Shown: positions 24,240 through 36,143, numbered from the stretch's first letter. The stretch is DNA of 64,000 nucleotides from Prorocentrum cordatum (GCA_963575745.1 CAUYUJ010001359.1:273821-337820), one strand, 5' to 3'. Translations and numbers: made by a program. Notes: generated from the letters alone by a model not told the origin.

Positions 24240-24655
24240 AGAAACATGCCGCCCGAGGAGTCCGCGCGTCGAGACGTTGGCAACATGTTGATGTGGTTTT
24301 GCCCGTTCCGCATGAGACATCTTCGCGAGTCTGCGTTCCGAGACGACCAGATTTGCATGGTCCGGCCCGTTTCTAGTGAAACATCTTCTTATCTCTGGGC
24401 TGCAAGACGTGGTCCTGCCCATATCGCTTGAAACATCCTGAGAAATTTTGGGCTCGGGGATACTGTGACCTGAGGTTGCCTCGTCCGTTTCGCTTGAGAC
24501 ATCGTCGCTACGCTAGGCGTGAAGATACCGCCCGCGAGGTGATCCGGTCAAATTGGCCTGAGACGTTCCCGCAATTCTTGGCAAAGAGATGCCGTGTGCG
24601 AGAGGGTCCAGCCAGTTTCGCATGAAGCGTCCCCGCAATTCCGAGCAACCGTTTA
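24240..24655. repeat. about 65-70-bp minisatellite
   Basis: Units with GGCCCGTTTCGCTTGAGACATC and a following TCTGCGTTCCGAGA word; same family as 25.19-25.80 kb. Confidence 0.75.
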
Positions 24656-25185
24656 GGAGTGCGACGCGAAGGAGGAGTGGGAGGAGGAGGAGGAGGAGGA
24701 GGAGGAGGAGCAGGATGACTGAGGACGAGGGGGAAGAAGGATAGTGCTAGTAGTGCTGTCAGACAAGTAATCTTGTTTTCAATGCTCTCGAGACGCTTCT
24801 CGTTGTGAGGCCTGGACGCGGCTCGACCCTGCCTGGTGATGCGGGCTGGTGCTCTGCCAGCGAAGGGTGTGTCACGGGCCCGTTTGCGCCCAGATTGTGG
24901 GGAGGTCTCGAACTGTCGGTTTGTTTTACGGGGTGGAGATGTGTTTCGGGGCCGTGCGGTCCTCGCTGGCCACTTCGGTTGGCTTTTGAGGCTGCTTTGG
25001 GCCCCATCCAGGGCTTGCCTTGGCTGGCGGGGGGGCAGTGCACCTGAGCCCGGGTGCCTGGGTCGCCTGGGTCAGCTCCTGGCGACCCCAGCAACCCTAA
25101 CGGCGGTGCTGGAGAGGTGCCGGGGAGGGGTTGCCCTCAAAAGAGCTGGGTGCGCCCTAAGGCCCACAGAGAGCCATCCTCGGAA
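24656..25185. other. GGA tract and GC-rich stretch, no gene seen
   Basis: (GGA)n at 24,675-24,710, then about 450 bp of GC-rich sequence. Frames on both strands are open but mutually overlapping and without recognisable residues. Confidence 0.4.
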
Positions 25186-25800
25186 CCTCGGGCTCCGAGA
25201 TGCCCTGACTTGATGTACTCTGGCTCGCTTCGCTTGAGACGTCCTCACAAGTCTGGACTCCAAGATGTGGGTCGCGAGATTTTCAGACCCGTTTTGCCTG
25301 ATACATCCTCGGAGCCCCAGGCTTCGAGATGCCCTGAATTGGAGTGCTCTGGCCCGCTTCGCTTGAGACATTCTCACCACTCTGGGTTCCAAGATGTGGT
25401 TCGCGAGATACTCAGGAATCCCTGGCTCTGACCGTTTGGCCTGAGGCGTCCTCGCAAGTCTGGGTTGAAGATGCGGTTCGCGAGGTGCTCAGGCCCGTTT
25501 CGCCTGAGACCTCCTCGAAATCCTGGGCTCCGAGCTGGGCTTGAGACATCCTCGCAACTCACACCTTTGGGTTCCAAGATACGGTTCGCGAGGTGCTCTG
25601 GTCCTTCTCGCCTGAGAAATACCCTGGTTCCAAGATGTGGTTCGCAAGGTATTCAGACCTATTTCGCCCGAGACATCCTCCGAACCCTGGGCTACTGAGA
25701 GTTGCCCTGAATTGAGGTGTTCTGATCCGTTTCGCGATCTGGCCCGTTTCGTCAGAGACATTCTCGGACCCCCAAGCGCCGAGATGCTCTGACTTGAGGT
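25186..25800. repeat. about 70-bp minisatellite (CGTTTCGCCTGAGACATCCTC family)
   Basis: About nine tandem units combining TTCGCTTGAGACATCCTC, CTGGGTTCCAAGATG and GGTTCGCGAGGTGCTC. Units vary in length by internal deletions. Confidence 0.85.
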
Positions 25801-25917
25801 GACCCGGGTGTTAGTGCGCCGCGCTTGAAGGCACCATGAACGGAGTTGTTGTTGGGGTTGCCCCCGGTGCCGGCGGAAGTTGGGAACCAGTAGTTAGAGA
25901 GCGACAGAACAAACGAG

Positions 25918-26097
25918 GGAGGAGGAGGAGGAGGAGGAGGAGGAGGAGGAGGAGGAGGAGGAGGAGGAGTTAGAGAGCGGAGGGCCAAGAGGACAAACGA
26001 GGGAGGAGGAGGAGGAGGAGGAGGAGGAGGAGGAGGAGGAGGAGGAGGAGGAGGAGCAGGAGGAGGAACACGGGGAGAAGGAGGAGAAGGAGGGGAA
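25918..26097. repeat. GGA arrays abutting the gap
   Basis: Two near-pure (GGA)n tracts separated by GTTAGAGAGCGGAGGGCCAA, which is itself a repeat of the sequence before the first tract. The low complexity probably caused the assembly break. Confidence 0.9.
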
Positions 26098-26197
26098 NNN
26101 NNNNNNNNNNNNNNNNNNNNNNNNNNNNNNNNNNNNNNNNNNNNNNNNNNNNNNNNNNNNNNNNNNNNNNNNNNNNNNNNNNNNNNNNNNNNNNNNN
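26098..26197. other. assembly gap of 100 Ns
   Basis: Exactly 100 Ns, the usual placeholder for unknown length. Continuity of the two flanks is not proven by this sequence. Confidence 0.99.
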
Positions 26198-26341
26198 CAC
26201 CCTCTGTTGCGTCACACGCTCGATCACGTGCCCCTTCTTCTCGATCAGCGTGCCAGCCAGCCCGCAGCCCAGGGACAGCCGCGGCAGCCGATGGCCAGGC
26301 ACCTCCCGAGGGGCGAACGACCTCGCCTTCGAGACCGCCAT
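26198..26341 (-). CDS. candidate coding exon running into the assembly gap
   Basis: After a CTTCTTCCACAG acceptor-like sequence on the minus strand, an ATG (26,341-26,339) opens 48 codons up to the run of Ns. It begins MAVSKARSFAPREVPGHRLP and continues with LSLGCGLAGTLIEKKGHVIE. Nearly all third positions are G or C, and composition is unlike the repeats around it. A second minus frame just upstream (VDILEGKGDLIIVV) is also coding-like, so a junction may lie between them. I do not recognise the protein. The rest is lost in the gap. Confidence 0.38.
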
Positions 26342-26419
26342 GCTGTGGAAGAAGCGGCCCACAAACCACGATGATGAGGTCACCCTTCCCCTCCAGGATG
26401 TCCACCAATCGGGCCGGAC

Positions 26420-26915
26420 GAAAGGGGGGGATTGGGAAAGGGGGGGTTACGAAATTTGCTGCATGCAGCTGGTTTCGGCCCCGCCGCCGGGCCCATTCCT
26501 CGATACATGGGCGCCTCCTGGCGCTGGGAGGCGCCGGGAAAACCAGCTACGTGAGCTGATTCTCAAACCCCCCCTTTGCTATCCCGCCCTTTCGCCCAGC
26601 CCGAACCAAGCGAGCGAGCGCAGCAGGCCCGCCTCCGCCTCCGCTGATGCAGATCCGGATCACGGCTGCGCCCCCATGGCGCGCGGCCCGCGCAGGCAAC
26701 TCCGCTCCCGATCGCGCTTGCGCACCTCGGGGGTTCCCCGAGGGGAACGGCTAGGAGGAGGAGGAGGAGGAGGAAGAGGAGGAGGAGGAGGAGGAGGAGG
26801 AGGAGGAGGAGGCGGAGGAGCTTGCCCCCCCCCTTCGCCTCGCTCTGCTCCTCCCCCTCCTTCCCCTTCCCCTTCCCCTTCCCCGTTCCCTTTTTCGAGG
26901 ACGCACTGATGGAGT
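26420..26915. other. GC-rich stretch with GGA and CCTTCC tracts
   Basis: Contains TGGTTTTCCCGGCGCCTCCC-like sequence mirrored around 26,460-26,545 (GCAGCTGGTTTCGGC..GCCGGGAAAACCAGCTACG), a possible foldback, then GGA (26,755-26,818) and CTTCCCC tracts. No gene seen. Confidence 0.45.
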
Positions 26916-27175
26916 ACTTTACGAGGGCCTCGTGGCTTCGGGGACGCAGCTATGGTATTCTCGACAATGGTTTCTGGCCTCGAGGACGTGAACATTTTGT
27001 GTACTGTTCAAGGTCTTCTGGCTTCGAGGGCGCATATAAAGCGTCATCTGCAAGGGATCGATCTTGGCCTCGAGGATGCGAATCTGATATAATTTACGGG
27101 GGATCGTGGCCTCGGGGGCGCGAATTTTGTTGTAGCTCGCGACGGATTGCAGCCTCGGGGGCACGACTCTCACGG
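26916..27175. repeat. about 48-bp minisatellite, second block
   Basis: Five diverged units (GGCCTCGTGGCTTCGGGGAC, GTTTCTGGCCTCGAGGACGT and so on) of the 23.6-kb family, on the other side of the assembly gap. Confidence 0.8.
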
Positions 27176-29230
27176 CCCCCTCCCCCCCCGGCGGATTTCA
27201 AAACTATTTACGGTAGGAAGTAGAAAGTAGGACTACGACATGGGAGATTTGAGATCTGGAGCTGGAGCGTGGAGCATCAAGCCTGACCCGCGCAGCCTGA
27301 TGGCCCCACAGGCGATCTGGCGGGCTTTGTCTCCAACTTCTTCTTCTTCTCACAAGCCGCGCACGTGCCCCCCGGGCCACTGCGCCGACCCCCCCCGGCT
27401 CTTCCTGGCTCTCCGCCCTCCGCGCGCTGCAGCGCGGGCGGGCGTGAGGGGGGGGGCGCCGGGCAAGAGGGCCCCAGGAGGACTCGGGAGCCTTGAGACG
27501 GGGGTCAACGCAAACGGGGGTCAGCCAGGGCTGTAAGCGGCAAACACCTGAGCTGCACTTCCACAGCAAGGATGCTAATAATATGAGAAGAATAGAAAAA
27601 TGTGCATGTGCATATATAATATAATAATACGTTTAGGCAATTTCCCCGGGGAAAAGGTAGGGCATGACTCTCCACAGCCTGGGCTCCCCCGGAGAACCTG
27701 CGGTTCACTCCTCCCCTCCTCCTCCGTTGCCCGGGGGATGTGGCGCCCGTGTTCCTGTTGCCCCTCCTTTCGTTGCTCGTGCTTTCGCCCCGCAGCCACT
27801 TGGGCTCCGTTGGCTGATGTGGGAGCCTTCGGACCCTGATTCTGCAGGCGAGGCCCGCCCGGGAAAGGGGGGGCACCGCAACAGGGAGGGGGGGAACGGC
27901 CAGGAAGTGAAAGATGTAGGGAAAGGGAGGCGAGGGGGGAAGGTATGGATAAGGAGGAAAGGGAAAGGAAGAGTGGCTTTGAGGGGAGGGATTACCCCAG
28001 CGCGACCCTACTTAGGAGTCGGACCCCCTACGAAAGCAGCATTAGTAGTAACAGTAAAGTTCACTGCTGGTGGCCGCTGCCTGGTAGCCGGGTAGCCCTT
28101 GCGAGCGCAGGCGGTCGCTCGCCCTTGGTTTGGCCTGGCCTGGCCGCGGGCCCAGGCCGCCAGCCCGAAGCCCAAGGCCCAACGCCTTCGGCTTTTTGGT
28201 CATCTCACCAGAGGGCGGCGCGCTCCCGCTCCCGCGATCACCGCGGGCCGCGAGCACGAGCGACGAGCGGCCCCCGACAGGTTGCCGCCGTCGTGGGGCC
28301 AGCGCTGCCACATTGCCAACGTGGTCACATTGCAGTTGCAGTGCCGCCGCCAGCAGCGCCACCACAGCGCCCCGTCATTGCCGCCCCCCCTTCGGTCATT
28401 TATCTGGCGCGATCAGGGGGCCGCGCGCGGCATGCAGGCATGTTGCGCCTGGGCCTGCGTGCAGTTTGCACACCGGTGCAGCGCCTGATTTTGTAATTGT
28501 TGTCAATATGTCTGCCCTCGTCTGGACATATGCGCCGCGCCGCGCCTTGGAGGGCCAGGGCCGAGACGGACGCGCTCTGTTTGTTTTGTGCAAGCCTTGG
28601 CATGGGATGGGCACTTGGCAATTGAATTGGCCATGGCGCCGCGACCGTGCCCGTCGGGCCGTCGGCCAGCGGTTCGTTGCAATCATCGGTTTCGGTTCCA
28701 TTTGGCAGACCAGAGGCTGTAGTAATTGTAGTTAGTAAGTAAGTGCTAGGTAGCCCTTGCGCCTTGCGCCCTTGCGGCCTGGGGCCCAGCGCCCCAACGC
28801 ATGTGACTTTAGCCGAACTTTAGCCTAACTTTAGCCCTCGGGCAGGGGCCGGGGCCGAGGCCAATCTGCTTTTTTGATTATCCTTGTCGCGCCGCCCGTT
28901 GGCGTCGACGTCGCGCGCGCTGGGGGCGACGGGCCCGAGGCCCCCCACGGCGTCGGGCATCGGGCGGGCCCCGGGCCCGGCCAACAGGCGGGGGGCCAGA
29001 GCGCAGCCAACAGGCGCGGAGCCTCCAACTCGGGAGCCAGAGCACGGCCAACAGGCGCGGGGCCTCCAGCCGAGGAGCCCGACGACCAGACGACGACGAC
29101 GATGTCCCGCGCCAAGGCCGCCCAGGCAACGCCCGCAGAGGTTGCAGAGCCGCCCCCGGGAGGGGAGCCGGGGAGCAGATCGGGAAGCACGCGGCGAGGG
29201 TGCGCCCGGGGCGGGCGGGCATTTTTTCAG
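27176..29230. other. 2-kb GC-rich non-tandem stretch, no gene assigned
   Basis: Many open frames on both strands, all Arg/Pro/Ala/Gly-rich as expected from GC content. Local word repeats occur (for example GGCCAACAGGCG at 28,979-29,060). No domain or splice-bordered exon was recognised. Confidence 0.4.
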
Positions 29231-29261
29231 TTTCGGCGTTTTTGTATTTTTGCAAAAAATA

Positions 29262-29280
29262 AAATAAAAAAAAAACATAA

Positions 29281-29355
<75 letters not shown>
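29262..29355. repeat. poly(A) tract, about 70 As
   Basis: AAAATAAAATAAAAAAAAAACATAAC followed by an uninterrupted A run from 29,283 to 29,355. It could be the tail of a retroposed copy; the 300 bp upstream show no recognisable gene. Confidence 0.8.
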
Positions 29356-29356
<1 letters not shown>

Positions 29357-29427
29357 GAAACGCAAAAACTATTAAAATAGTAAAAAAATAGTTTTTCCCA
29401 CATGATTTTTCTATTTCTTTATAATTA

Positions 29428-29517
29428 TATAAGAAAAATACATCTCCCCGGGAGAACACCTATTTTTCCAGTTAGAAAAATACATCTCCCCGGGAGAACA
29501 CCTATTTTTCCAGTTCG
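29428..29517. repeat. two tandem copies of a 44-bp unit
   Basis: AAAATACATCTCCCCGGGAG then AACACCTATTTTTCCAGTT is perfectly repeated, with the second copy starting at about 29,475. Confidence 0.85.
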
Positions 29518-30470
29518 CGCAAAGAGGGTGGCCGGAGGGATTGCCTACTTTTCGGAGACCTGTCAGGATCTAGTTCCCCTTGTTCTCGGCCGTTCGGCTG
29601 GCGGCCCTCGGCGCTGAAGACGTCAGTGCTGGGGTGCCAGTTGGCTTGACGGGCCCAGGCCGCGCACTGCGGCGACGTTCTGCGCGAGGCTGGAGGGCGC
29701 CGGCCCCGGCGCAGCCCCGGCGAACGCCAAGCCAAGCGCAGTCGGACTCGTCGACGTCGAGCGCGGTCATGTCTTGCACCCAGAGCTTCTGGGCGGGGCA
29801 TGGGCAGGCCCGGGCGTTGGCCTGGGCCATCGCTGGCGCCATGCTGGTTCATTCCAAGTCCAAGTCGCGCTCGGGCCGATCGGGAGATCCAGCAAATTAC
29901 GGCACGGCAGACTGCCATTGTGCCATTGTGGCCTGGTGCATGTTGAGTCAGGATGATCCAGGATGGCTTGCTACCCGCAGGGGCGGTGGGTTTACCGTTT
30001 ACCAGTTCTACAAGTCGGGCAGGCGCTGGCGCCACTGGGGCCGAACTCTTGGCAAACATCCACGCGTGCGGCATGGCAGGGGCAACGAGCTCGAGCTGGA
30101 ATCCTCTGATGTGCCTTGGCAGGGTCAATGCTGGCAGCTGCTGGCAATGCTCGCAGTCGGGCAGGCATTGGAGTCGAACTCGGCGTTGCGACATTTTTTG
30201 TTTCGTGATGCCCGGTGGGATCCAGCGTGGCAACGCTGATCTCTACTTCGCTTGGAGGCGCTGGAACCGAATTGAGGCAAACCTCATGACTCATGCAAGT
30301 CGGCCTGGTGGGAGCAACGAACGCTGCAAATCCTTTCAGGGGGGCCTAGTCACTCGTCACTAGTCCTAGTGACCTAGTGGCAGCGACGCTCGGGCAGGCG
30401 CTCGAGTCGCATGTCAGCGACCTGGTTGTGGCAGCTTTGTAGCAGCAGCTAGCAATGCTGATTTCTTCAT
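29518..30470. other. unique stretch with diverged internal repeats
   Basis: TCGGGCAGGCGCT/CATTGGAGTCGAACTCGG-type words recur at 30,017, 30,158 and 30,393, suggesting a decayed repeat of about 130-230 bp. No convincing gene on either strand. Confidence 0.4.
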
Positions 30471-31065
30471 GGAGTGGGAACAGTGCGACGTGCTCTGGGC
30501 GCCTGGTTCATGGGTTCGGGCAAACCACTGTTTGCGCGTTTTCCCAGCATTGCTCCGACGTGCTTTCTGTCAAATAGGTCGCGCGCGTCGCGCGCAGTGC
30601 AGCGGCAGACGCGACGGCGAGCCCGGCGCACGGCGGCCGCGTCGATTGTTCTGCTCAGGCAGGGGCCAGAACAGGAGAGGGGGAGGATGAGAAGAGTCTT
30701 AGAAGGGGTGGGGGGGCCGGAAGGGAGGTGGACGAGCAGAGGAGGAAGGCGACGGTAGGCAGGGGTGGGCGAGGACGAGGGGGCGGGGAGGAGGGACGAC
30801 GGCAGGAAACGACAAAGGAAGGGAAGCAAACGAGGTGGAGGAAGAGAGGAAGCGCTGCACACGATCCGTTCCCTGTTGGTTATATCCACTGCTGCGCGGG
30901 ATCAGCTGTTTTTGTTGTGAGCTTGTCTGGTTTGCATGCGGTTTTCATAATATTTTGATATTATTTGTGTATTTTGAGCATTTTCGGCAATACGTTGTGA
31001 GCCTTTGGGCTGGGTTGTATTAATACAGAAACAATACAGAAATAATACGAGCGATATAGGAATGC

Positions 31066-31163
31066 CGCCTGTATTTTTATGATATTAATAGAGGGCGGTT
31101 TGTTTCTATGTTTTCGATAATAATAGGGGGCAACTTGTTTCTATTTTTTCGATAATAATAGGG
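31066..31163. repeat. three about 33-bp AT-rich tandem units
   Basis: TTTCTATGTTTTCGATAATA-ATAGGGGG and two variants stand in tandem. The surrounding 30,940-31,165 is the most AT-rich patch of the central window. Confidence 0.8.
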
Positions 31164-31210
31164 GGTTTGCTCTTTTTGAGCTCCTCAGGAGCTTTGCCGG
31201 TTACAAAGCC

Positions 31211-31420
31211 AGGGCACCAGATCCTGCAGGATCCTGTGAAGACCCCCTCTGGCTGACCCGGGTTAGCGAGCCGCGAGGTGGCCGCGCCTATTGGCTGACC
31301 CGGGTTTGCGAAGACCTGCGCTGCAGTGGTTTGTTCCTGCATTGCAGTTTTTGGTATCCTGCTGACCCGGGTCTGGACTGACCCGGGTCTGGACTGACCC
31401 GGGTCAGAATATCCCCGAAG
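31211..31420. repeat. dispersed about 210-bp repeat, copy 1
   Basis: AGGGCACCAGATCCTGCAGG, GCTGACCCGGGTTAGCGAGC, TTTGCGAAGACCTGCGCTGC and three CTGACCCGGGTCTGGA words. The same order is found at 63,035-63,240 with about 85-90 percent identity by eye. Confidence 0.85.
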
Positions 31421-32060
31421 GACTCCCAAGAACGCCTGCGGATGCCACGAACCTGAATTACTCATCGGTTGGTTTGTCGTGCTCTCGCCTTCTGGCGCTC
31501 TCGGGGGGGGCATGGCGGCCCGAACTGCCTCCAAAATTGCCCCCACGCGGGTGACGCACGCGATGGCGACGTTGGCGGGCCTCTTCCCACAACTGAGCAC
31601 GATGACGGCTTCCTTGATGATGGCGGCAGATGGAGTGATGTCTATTGACTACGCGCACCTCTTCCCTCGCTCGCGCGTCTTCGCGCAATCTGCGCGTGGA
31701 ATCCGCGCGGGTCTCCGAAGGTTTATGCTTGTGCAGTCTTGGCCCTTTGGGGGGCCCTCGTTACCGCTCGGCGGCGAGCCCGTCGGGAAGTGAAAACGGG
31801 CGGGCCTTCTCAGAAGGCTCGGAAGTCCCGCTGGCCTCCTGACAAGTCTTCCAAGACTTCCCCGAAGAGCTTCGGCGAGCCAGAGAGAGCTCCGGAGAAG
31901 CCCTCACGTCTTCTGAGGAGGCCTTCTCTTCCTCCTTTCCTCCGGGCTCGCCACCGCCCTGGCCCACGCCCCGCGAGAACAGCCCCGCCCGTGACCCCGG
32001 CGGCACGCCCGGGCCAGGCCGCGCCCGCCCGACGGGCGTGGCCCGGGCCGCAGCCCGAGC
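31421..32060. other. GC-rich stretch, no gene assigned
   Basis: Overlapping Arg/Pro/Ser-rich frames on both strands. Nothing recognised. Confidence 0.4.
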
Positions 32061-32160
32061 CACAGCGTGGCGGGCCTGCGGATGGCGGCGGCGGCGGCGC
32101 AGAGGCCTCGGAGAAGAAGACACGCCAGAAACATAGACTTTTGGCGCTCCGTGCGGCTTT

Positions 32161-32275
32161 CTCTTGGATCTGCGGTGGGCCCCCCTCCCGGGCGGCGCCC
32201 CTGGCGCCGCCCCTGGCGCCGCCCCTGGCGCGCTCCGCGCGCCAGGGAGGGGGGTCCAGCGCGGATCCAAGAACT
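32161..32275. repeat. inverted repeat around a GCGCCCCTGGC array
   Basis: TCTTGGATCTGCGGTGGGCC at the left mirrors CCAGCGCGGATCCAAGA at the right, with GGCGCCGCCCCT units between. The left flank word GGCGGGCCTGCGGATGGCGG is repeated directly at about 32,523. Confidence 0.55.
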
Positions 32276-32294
32276 CCGCGCGGACCTCAGAGTA

Positions 32295-32474
32295 CTCCAG
32301 ATGTCGTAATAAAAGGGAGGGGGTCTGGACGCTCCAAGACAAGCCATTTCAGACCTCCCCCGTGGGAGAACCCTCCAAAACATCGTCCCCAGACCCCCCA
32401 GGCCCTCCAAGATAGCCTGGAAGAGACCCCCCCTCCGAAATGAGACCCCCCTCCCTTTATTACGAAATCTGGAG
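32295..32474. mobile_element. 180-bp MITE with about 31-bp terminal inverted repeats
   Basis: CTCCAGATGTCGTAATAAAA..GGGAGGGGGTCT at the left matches the complement of AGACCCCCCTCCCTTTATTA..CGAAATCTGGAG at the right, with one indel and one or two changes. The interior is CT/GA-biased without coding capacity. Confidence 0.72.
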
Positions 32475-32620
32475 CATTTGTGTGTGTGTGTTGATGCCGC
32501 TTTTGCGTTCCCCGAACAGCGCGGCGGACCTGCGCGATGGCGGCGGCGGCGATGCGCAGGCCAGGCGCTGAGGTTCTGCTCTCCACGCGCGAACCCCCAA
32601 CCAGACGTCTCACTTCGGAG

Positions 32621-32699
32621 GGCACCAACTATACACCAACACCGATCCTGGGTCCAGGGTGATCCTGGCCAGGATCGGTGTTGGTGTATAGTTGGTGCC
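32621..32699. repeat. perfect 31-bp inverted repeat, 17-nt loop
   Basis: GGCACCAACTATACACCAAC and 11 further bases (32,621-32,651) are exactly complementary to 32,669-32,699. Pairing can extend outward with mismatches (GGAG/TTCC). This is the strongest perfect palindrome in the window. Confidence 0.9.
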
Positions 32700-32791
32700 T
32701 TCCTATCACTGCGCACCACCGCAGGAGGAGATGACGGGCAGGGACGCGGGCTGCGGCCCAGGTGGGCCGCTCGCCTCTCAGCCCCAGCGTC

Positions 32792-32946
32792 AAGTCGGGC
32801 CTGTCCCTCTACAGGAGGAATATCCAGAAGTTGTAAAACAATGGTCTGGGGACTTGTTTTTTGTATTTTCCGACCATTTGGGAGTATGTTTTGAGTGTTT
32901 TTTATTGTTCGTCGAAAATTCCCCTGTAGGGGGACAGGCCCGACTT
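32792..32946. mobile_element. 155-bp MITE, AAGTCGGGCCTGTCC family, complete copy
   Basis: AAGTCGGGCCTGTCCCTCTA at the left is mirrored by TAGGGGGACAGGCCCGACTT at the right. The interior is AT-rich (TTTTTTGTATTTTCCGACC). The same termini are found at 40,130, 41,292 and 63,874. Confidence 0.85.
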
Positions 32947-33119
32947 AACCCCAGCGCCCGCGACGCCCCTCGACACTCGAGGCCCAAGCGTGGCGAGCTG
33001 CGCATGCCGACGGCGACATCGGCGGCGGCCACGGCGGGCGTTGGCGGCGACGAGAGCGATGGCGCCCACGTCGACGACGACGACGGCAGCGACGACGGTG
33101 ACGGGTGCGGCGGCGGCGA

Positions 33120-34175
33120 GGCGGAGCAGGATGGCGATGGTGATGGTGATGGTGATGGTGATGGTGATGGTGATGGTGATGGTGATGGTGATGAGGATCG
33201 GGATTGGGATCGGGATGGTGCTGGTGATGTGTGATGGGGGTGGTGATGTTGATGAGGATGAGGATAAGGCTGATGCCGCTGATGCTGATGCTGACGCTGG
33301 TGCTGATGATCATGATGAGGACGAGGATGAGGATGATGACGGTGTTCAGAATGAGGATGATGATGTTGCTAATGATGATGCTGATAATGATGCTGGTGAT
33401 GCTGATACTGCTGATGATGATTGTGACGATGCTTTTCATGATGAGGTTGATGATGATTATGATGCTGATGCTGATGCTGATGCTGATGCTGCTGATGATG
33501 AATAGAAGATGATCATTTTGGTGGTGATGATGATGATGCTGATGATGATGATGATGGGTATGGAGACGAGGGTGAGGATGATGAGGAGGATGACAATGAC
33601 GATGACGATGACGATGACGGCGATGACGACTACGATGAGGACGATGATGATGACGACGATGACGATGACGACGACGGCGACGACGGCGACATCGACGATG
33701 GCGATGATGAAAATGAGGATGCGGTTGATAATGATGATAATGCTGATGATGATGTGGTGATGAACATGAAAGTGCAGATGCTGATGATGCTGATGATGTT
33801 GATGCTGAAGATGATGCCGATGATGGTGCTGATGATGATGCTGCTGATGATGATGATGATGAAGCTGATGATGATGATGCTGATGATGATGATGATGATG
33901 TGGATGCTTATGATGATGATACTGATGATGTTGATGATGATTATGATGATGATGCTGATGCTGCTGTTGCTCATGATGATGAGGATGATGCTTCTGATGA
34001 CGCTGCTGCTGATGATGCTGATGATGCCGATCATCCTGATGATGTTGATGCTGATGCTGATGATGACGATGCCGATGCGGATGAGGATGAGGCATACGAC
34101 GACGATGCTGCTGATGATGCTAGTGGTGTTGATGATGATTGTGGTGAGGCGGATGCTGATGATGCTGATGATGAT
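33120..34175. repeat. 1-kb GAT array with GGTGAT core
   Basis: Starts with eleven perfect GATGGT units (33,132-33,192), then degenerate GAT/GCT/GAC triplets. Confidence 0.9.
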
Positions 34176-34289
34176 GGAATACATCATCCCCCCAAGCTCT
34201 CTCTTCATAGGCTTCATAATGTCTCACTTCCACAGGGAAGTGCCCCGTTCGGGGACAACCGTGTGACAACCTTGACGCGTGCCAACACA

Positions 34290-34870
34290 CCATTTCTCAG
34301 GACCTGACGATCCTGGGATTTTCGCACCGTGAATCAACGTAATTGTTGCGCCCTGGCAATCCTGAATCCTTTCCAAAACACCGTTTCTGGAAGGTTGGCA
34401 GTGAGAAATAGTGGCAACTCTTGCGATGTGTTTGAAAAGAACGGGCGCGTCGCTAAGGCGAGAGCCACATGTTGAAAAGGAACCGCCCTCAACCCGTGAA
34501 ACCCTTGCAAATGTTTAAACCGAATGTGCTCGGCGCTATGGCGAAAGCCACATTTTGAGAAGGAGCCGCCCTCAATTCGCAACACCCTTGCAGATTATCA
34601 GGACGAGTTCGCACGTCGCTAAGGCGAGAGCCACAGCTTGAAAACCACCGGTCGTCAATATGTGAAGCTCTTGCAAATGTTTTTGACGAGCGTCCGGGCC
34701 GCCATGGCAAGAGCCACACTTTGAACACCTCTTGTCTTCAACATGTGTCGCTCTTGCAACTCTTAAATACTTATGTGCGCGGTGCTGCGGCGAGAGCCAC
34801 AGTTTGGAAGCGACCCGCCCTTCATCTGTGAGACGGTTGGCAGTCTGTAAGTTTTGGCCTCATGCATGGT
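34290..34870. repeat. about 76-bp minisatellite (GCGAGAGCCACA family)
   Basis: About seven units with CTAAGGCGAGAGCCACATGTTG, GAA-GAACCGCCCTCAA and ACCCTTGCAAATGTTT. One isolated unit is at 38,090-38,130. Confidence 0.85.
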
Positions 34871-34989
34871 GAGGAAGTCTGAGGCGAAATGCCCGACCCG
34901 CCCTTCCGACTGGACTGGCCTCGGGGTGCGACAGGGAGGAGCTATCCATGAGAAGAAAGAGTGAAGAAGGCGGCTGAGACGGAGGGACA

Positions 34990-35580
<591 letters not shown>

Positions 35581-35583
35581 AGG

Positions 35584-35700
35584 CGGTCTCTGGCAAAGGC
35601 AGCGTTCGACGAATTTTCATTCCATCAGTCGGCAGGTCACTGGAAACAGGCCCAGAAAGAGGCCACGAGGCCGCCCAACACCTCGATCCCTCCCCCCCGT
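35584..35700 (+). CDS. possible exon between two GAT arrays
   Basis: This short non-repetitive stretch reads LAKAAFDEFSFHQSAGHWKQ then AQKEATRPPNTSIPPPRP. The first part looks like an amphipathic helix. Two other frames are open too, and there are no clear splice borders, so this is weak. It separates a GAT array on the left from an ATC array (the same repeat inverted) on the right. Confidence 0.18.
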
Positions 35701-35824
35701 CCGAGCAGGAGGGCGACGGGGAGGACGGTGGGCGGCATCAGGATCGGGATGAGGGGGAGGGCGGGGAGGACGAGCAGGGAGGGGCGGGGAAAGCGGCCGA
35801 CGGGCCCGCGCCGGGGGAGTTCGG

Positions 35825-36108
35825 CTCCTCCTCCTCCTCCTCCACCTCCTCCTCCTCCTCCTTATCATCATCATCATCATCATCATCAGCATCAGCATCA
35901 GCATCAGCATCAGCATCAGCATCAGCATCAGCAGCATCAGCATAAGCATCAGCATCAGCATCAGCATCAGCATCAGCATCAACAGTATCATCATACTAAG
36001 CATCATCATCACCACCATCATCATCAGCATCAGCATCACCATCATCAGCATCATCAACATCTTCATCAATATCATCACCATCACCATCATCACCATCATC
36101 ACCATACA

Positions 36109-36143
<35 letters not shown>

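Noticed and set aside
23590-25800. CRISPR-like array
   Set aside because: Units drift throughout with no constant repeat and unique spacer pattern, no cas genes, and a eukaryotic context.
29283-29365. Minus-strand poly-Phe N-terminus
   Set aside because: Translation of the poly(A) tract.
32161-32275. Transcription terminator hairpin
   Set aside because: Bacterial-style terminators are not expected in a nuclear genome; the structure fits an inverted-repeat insertion.
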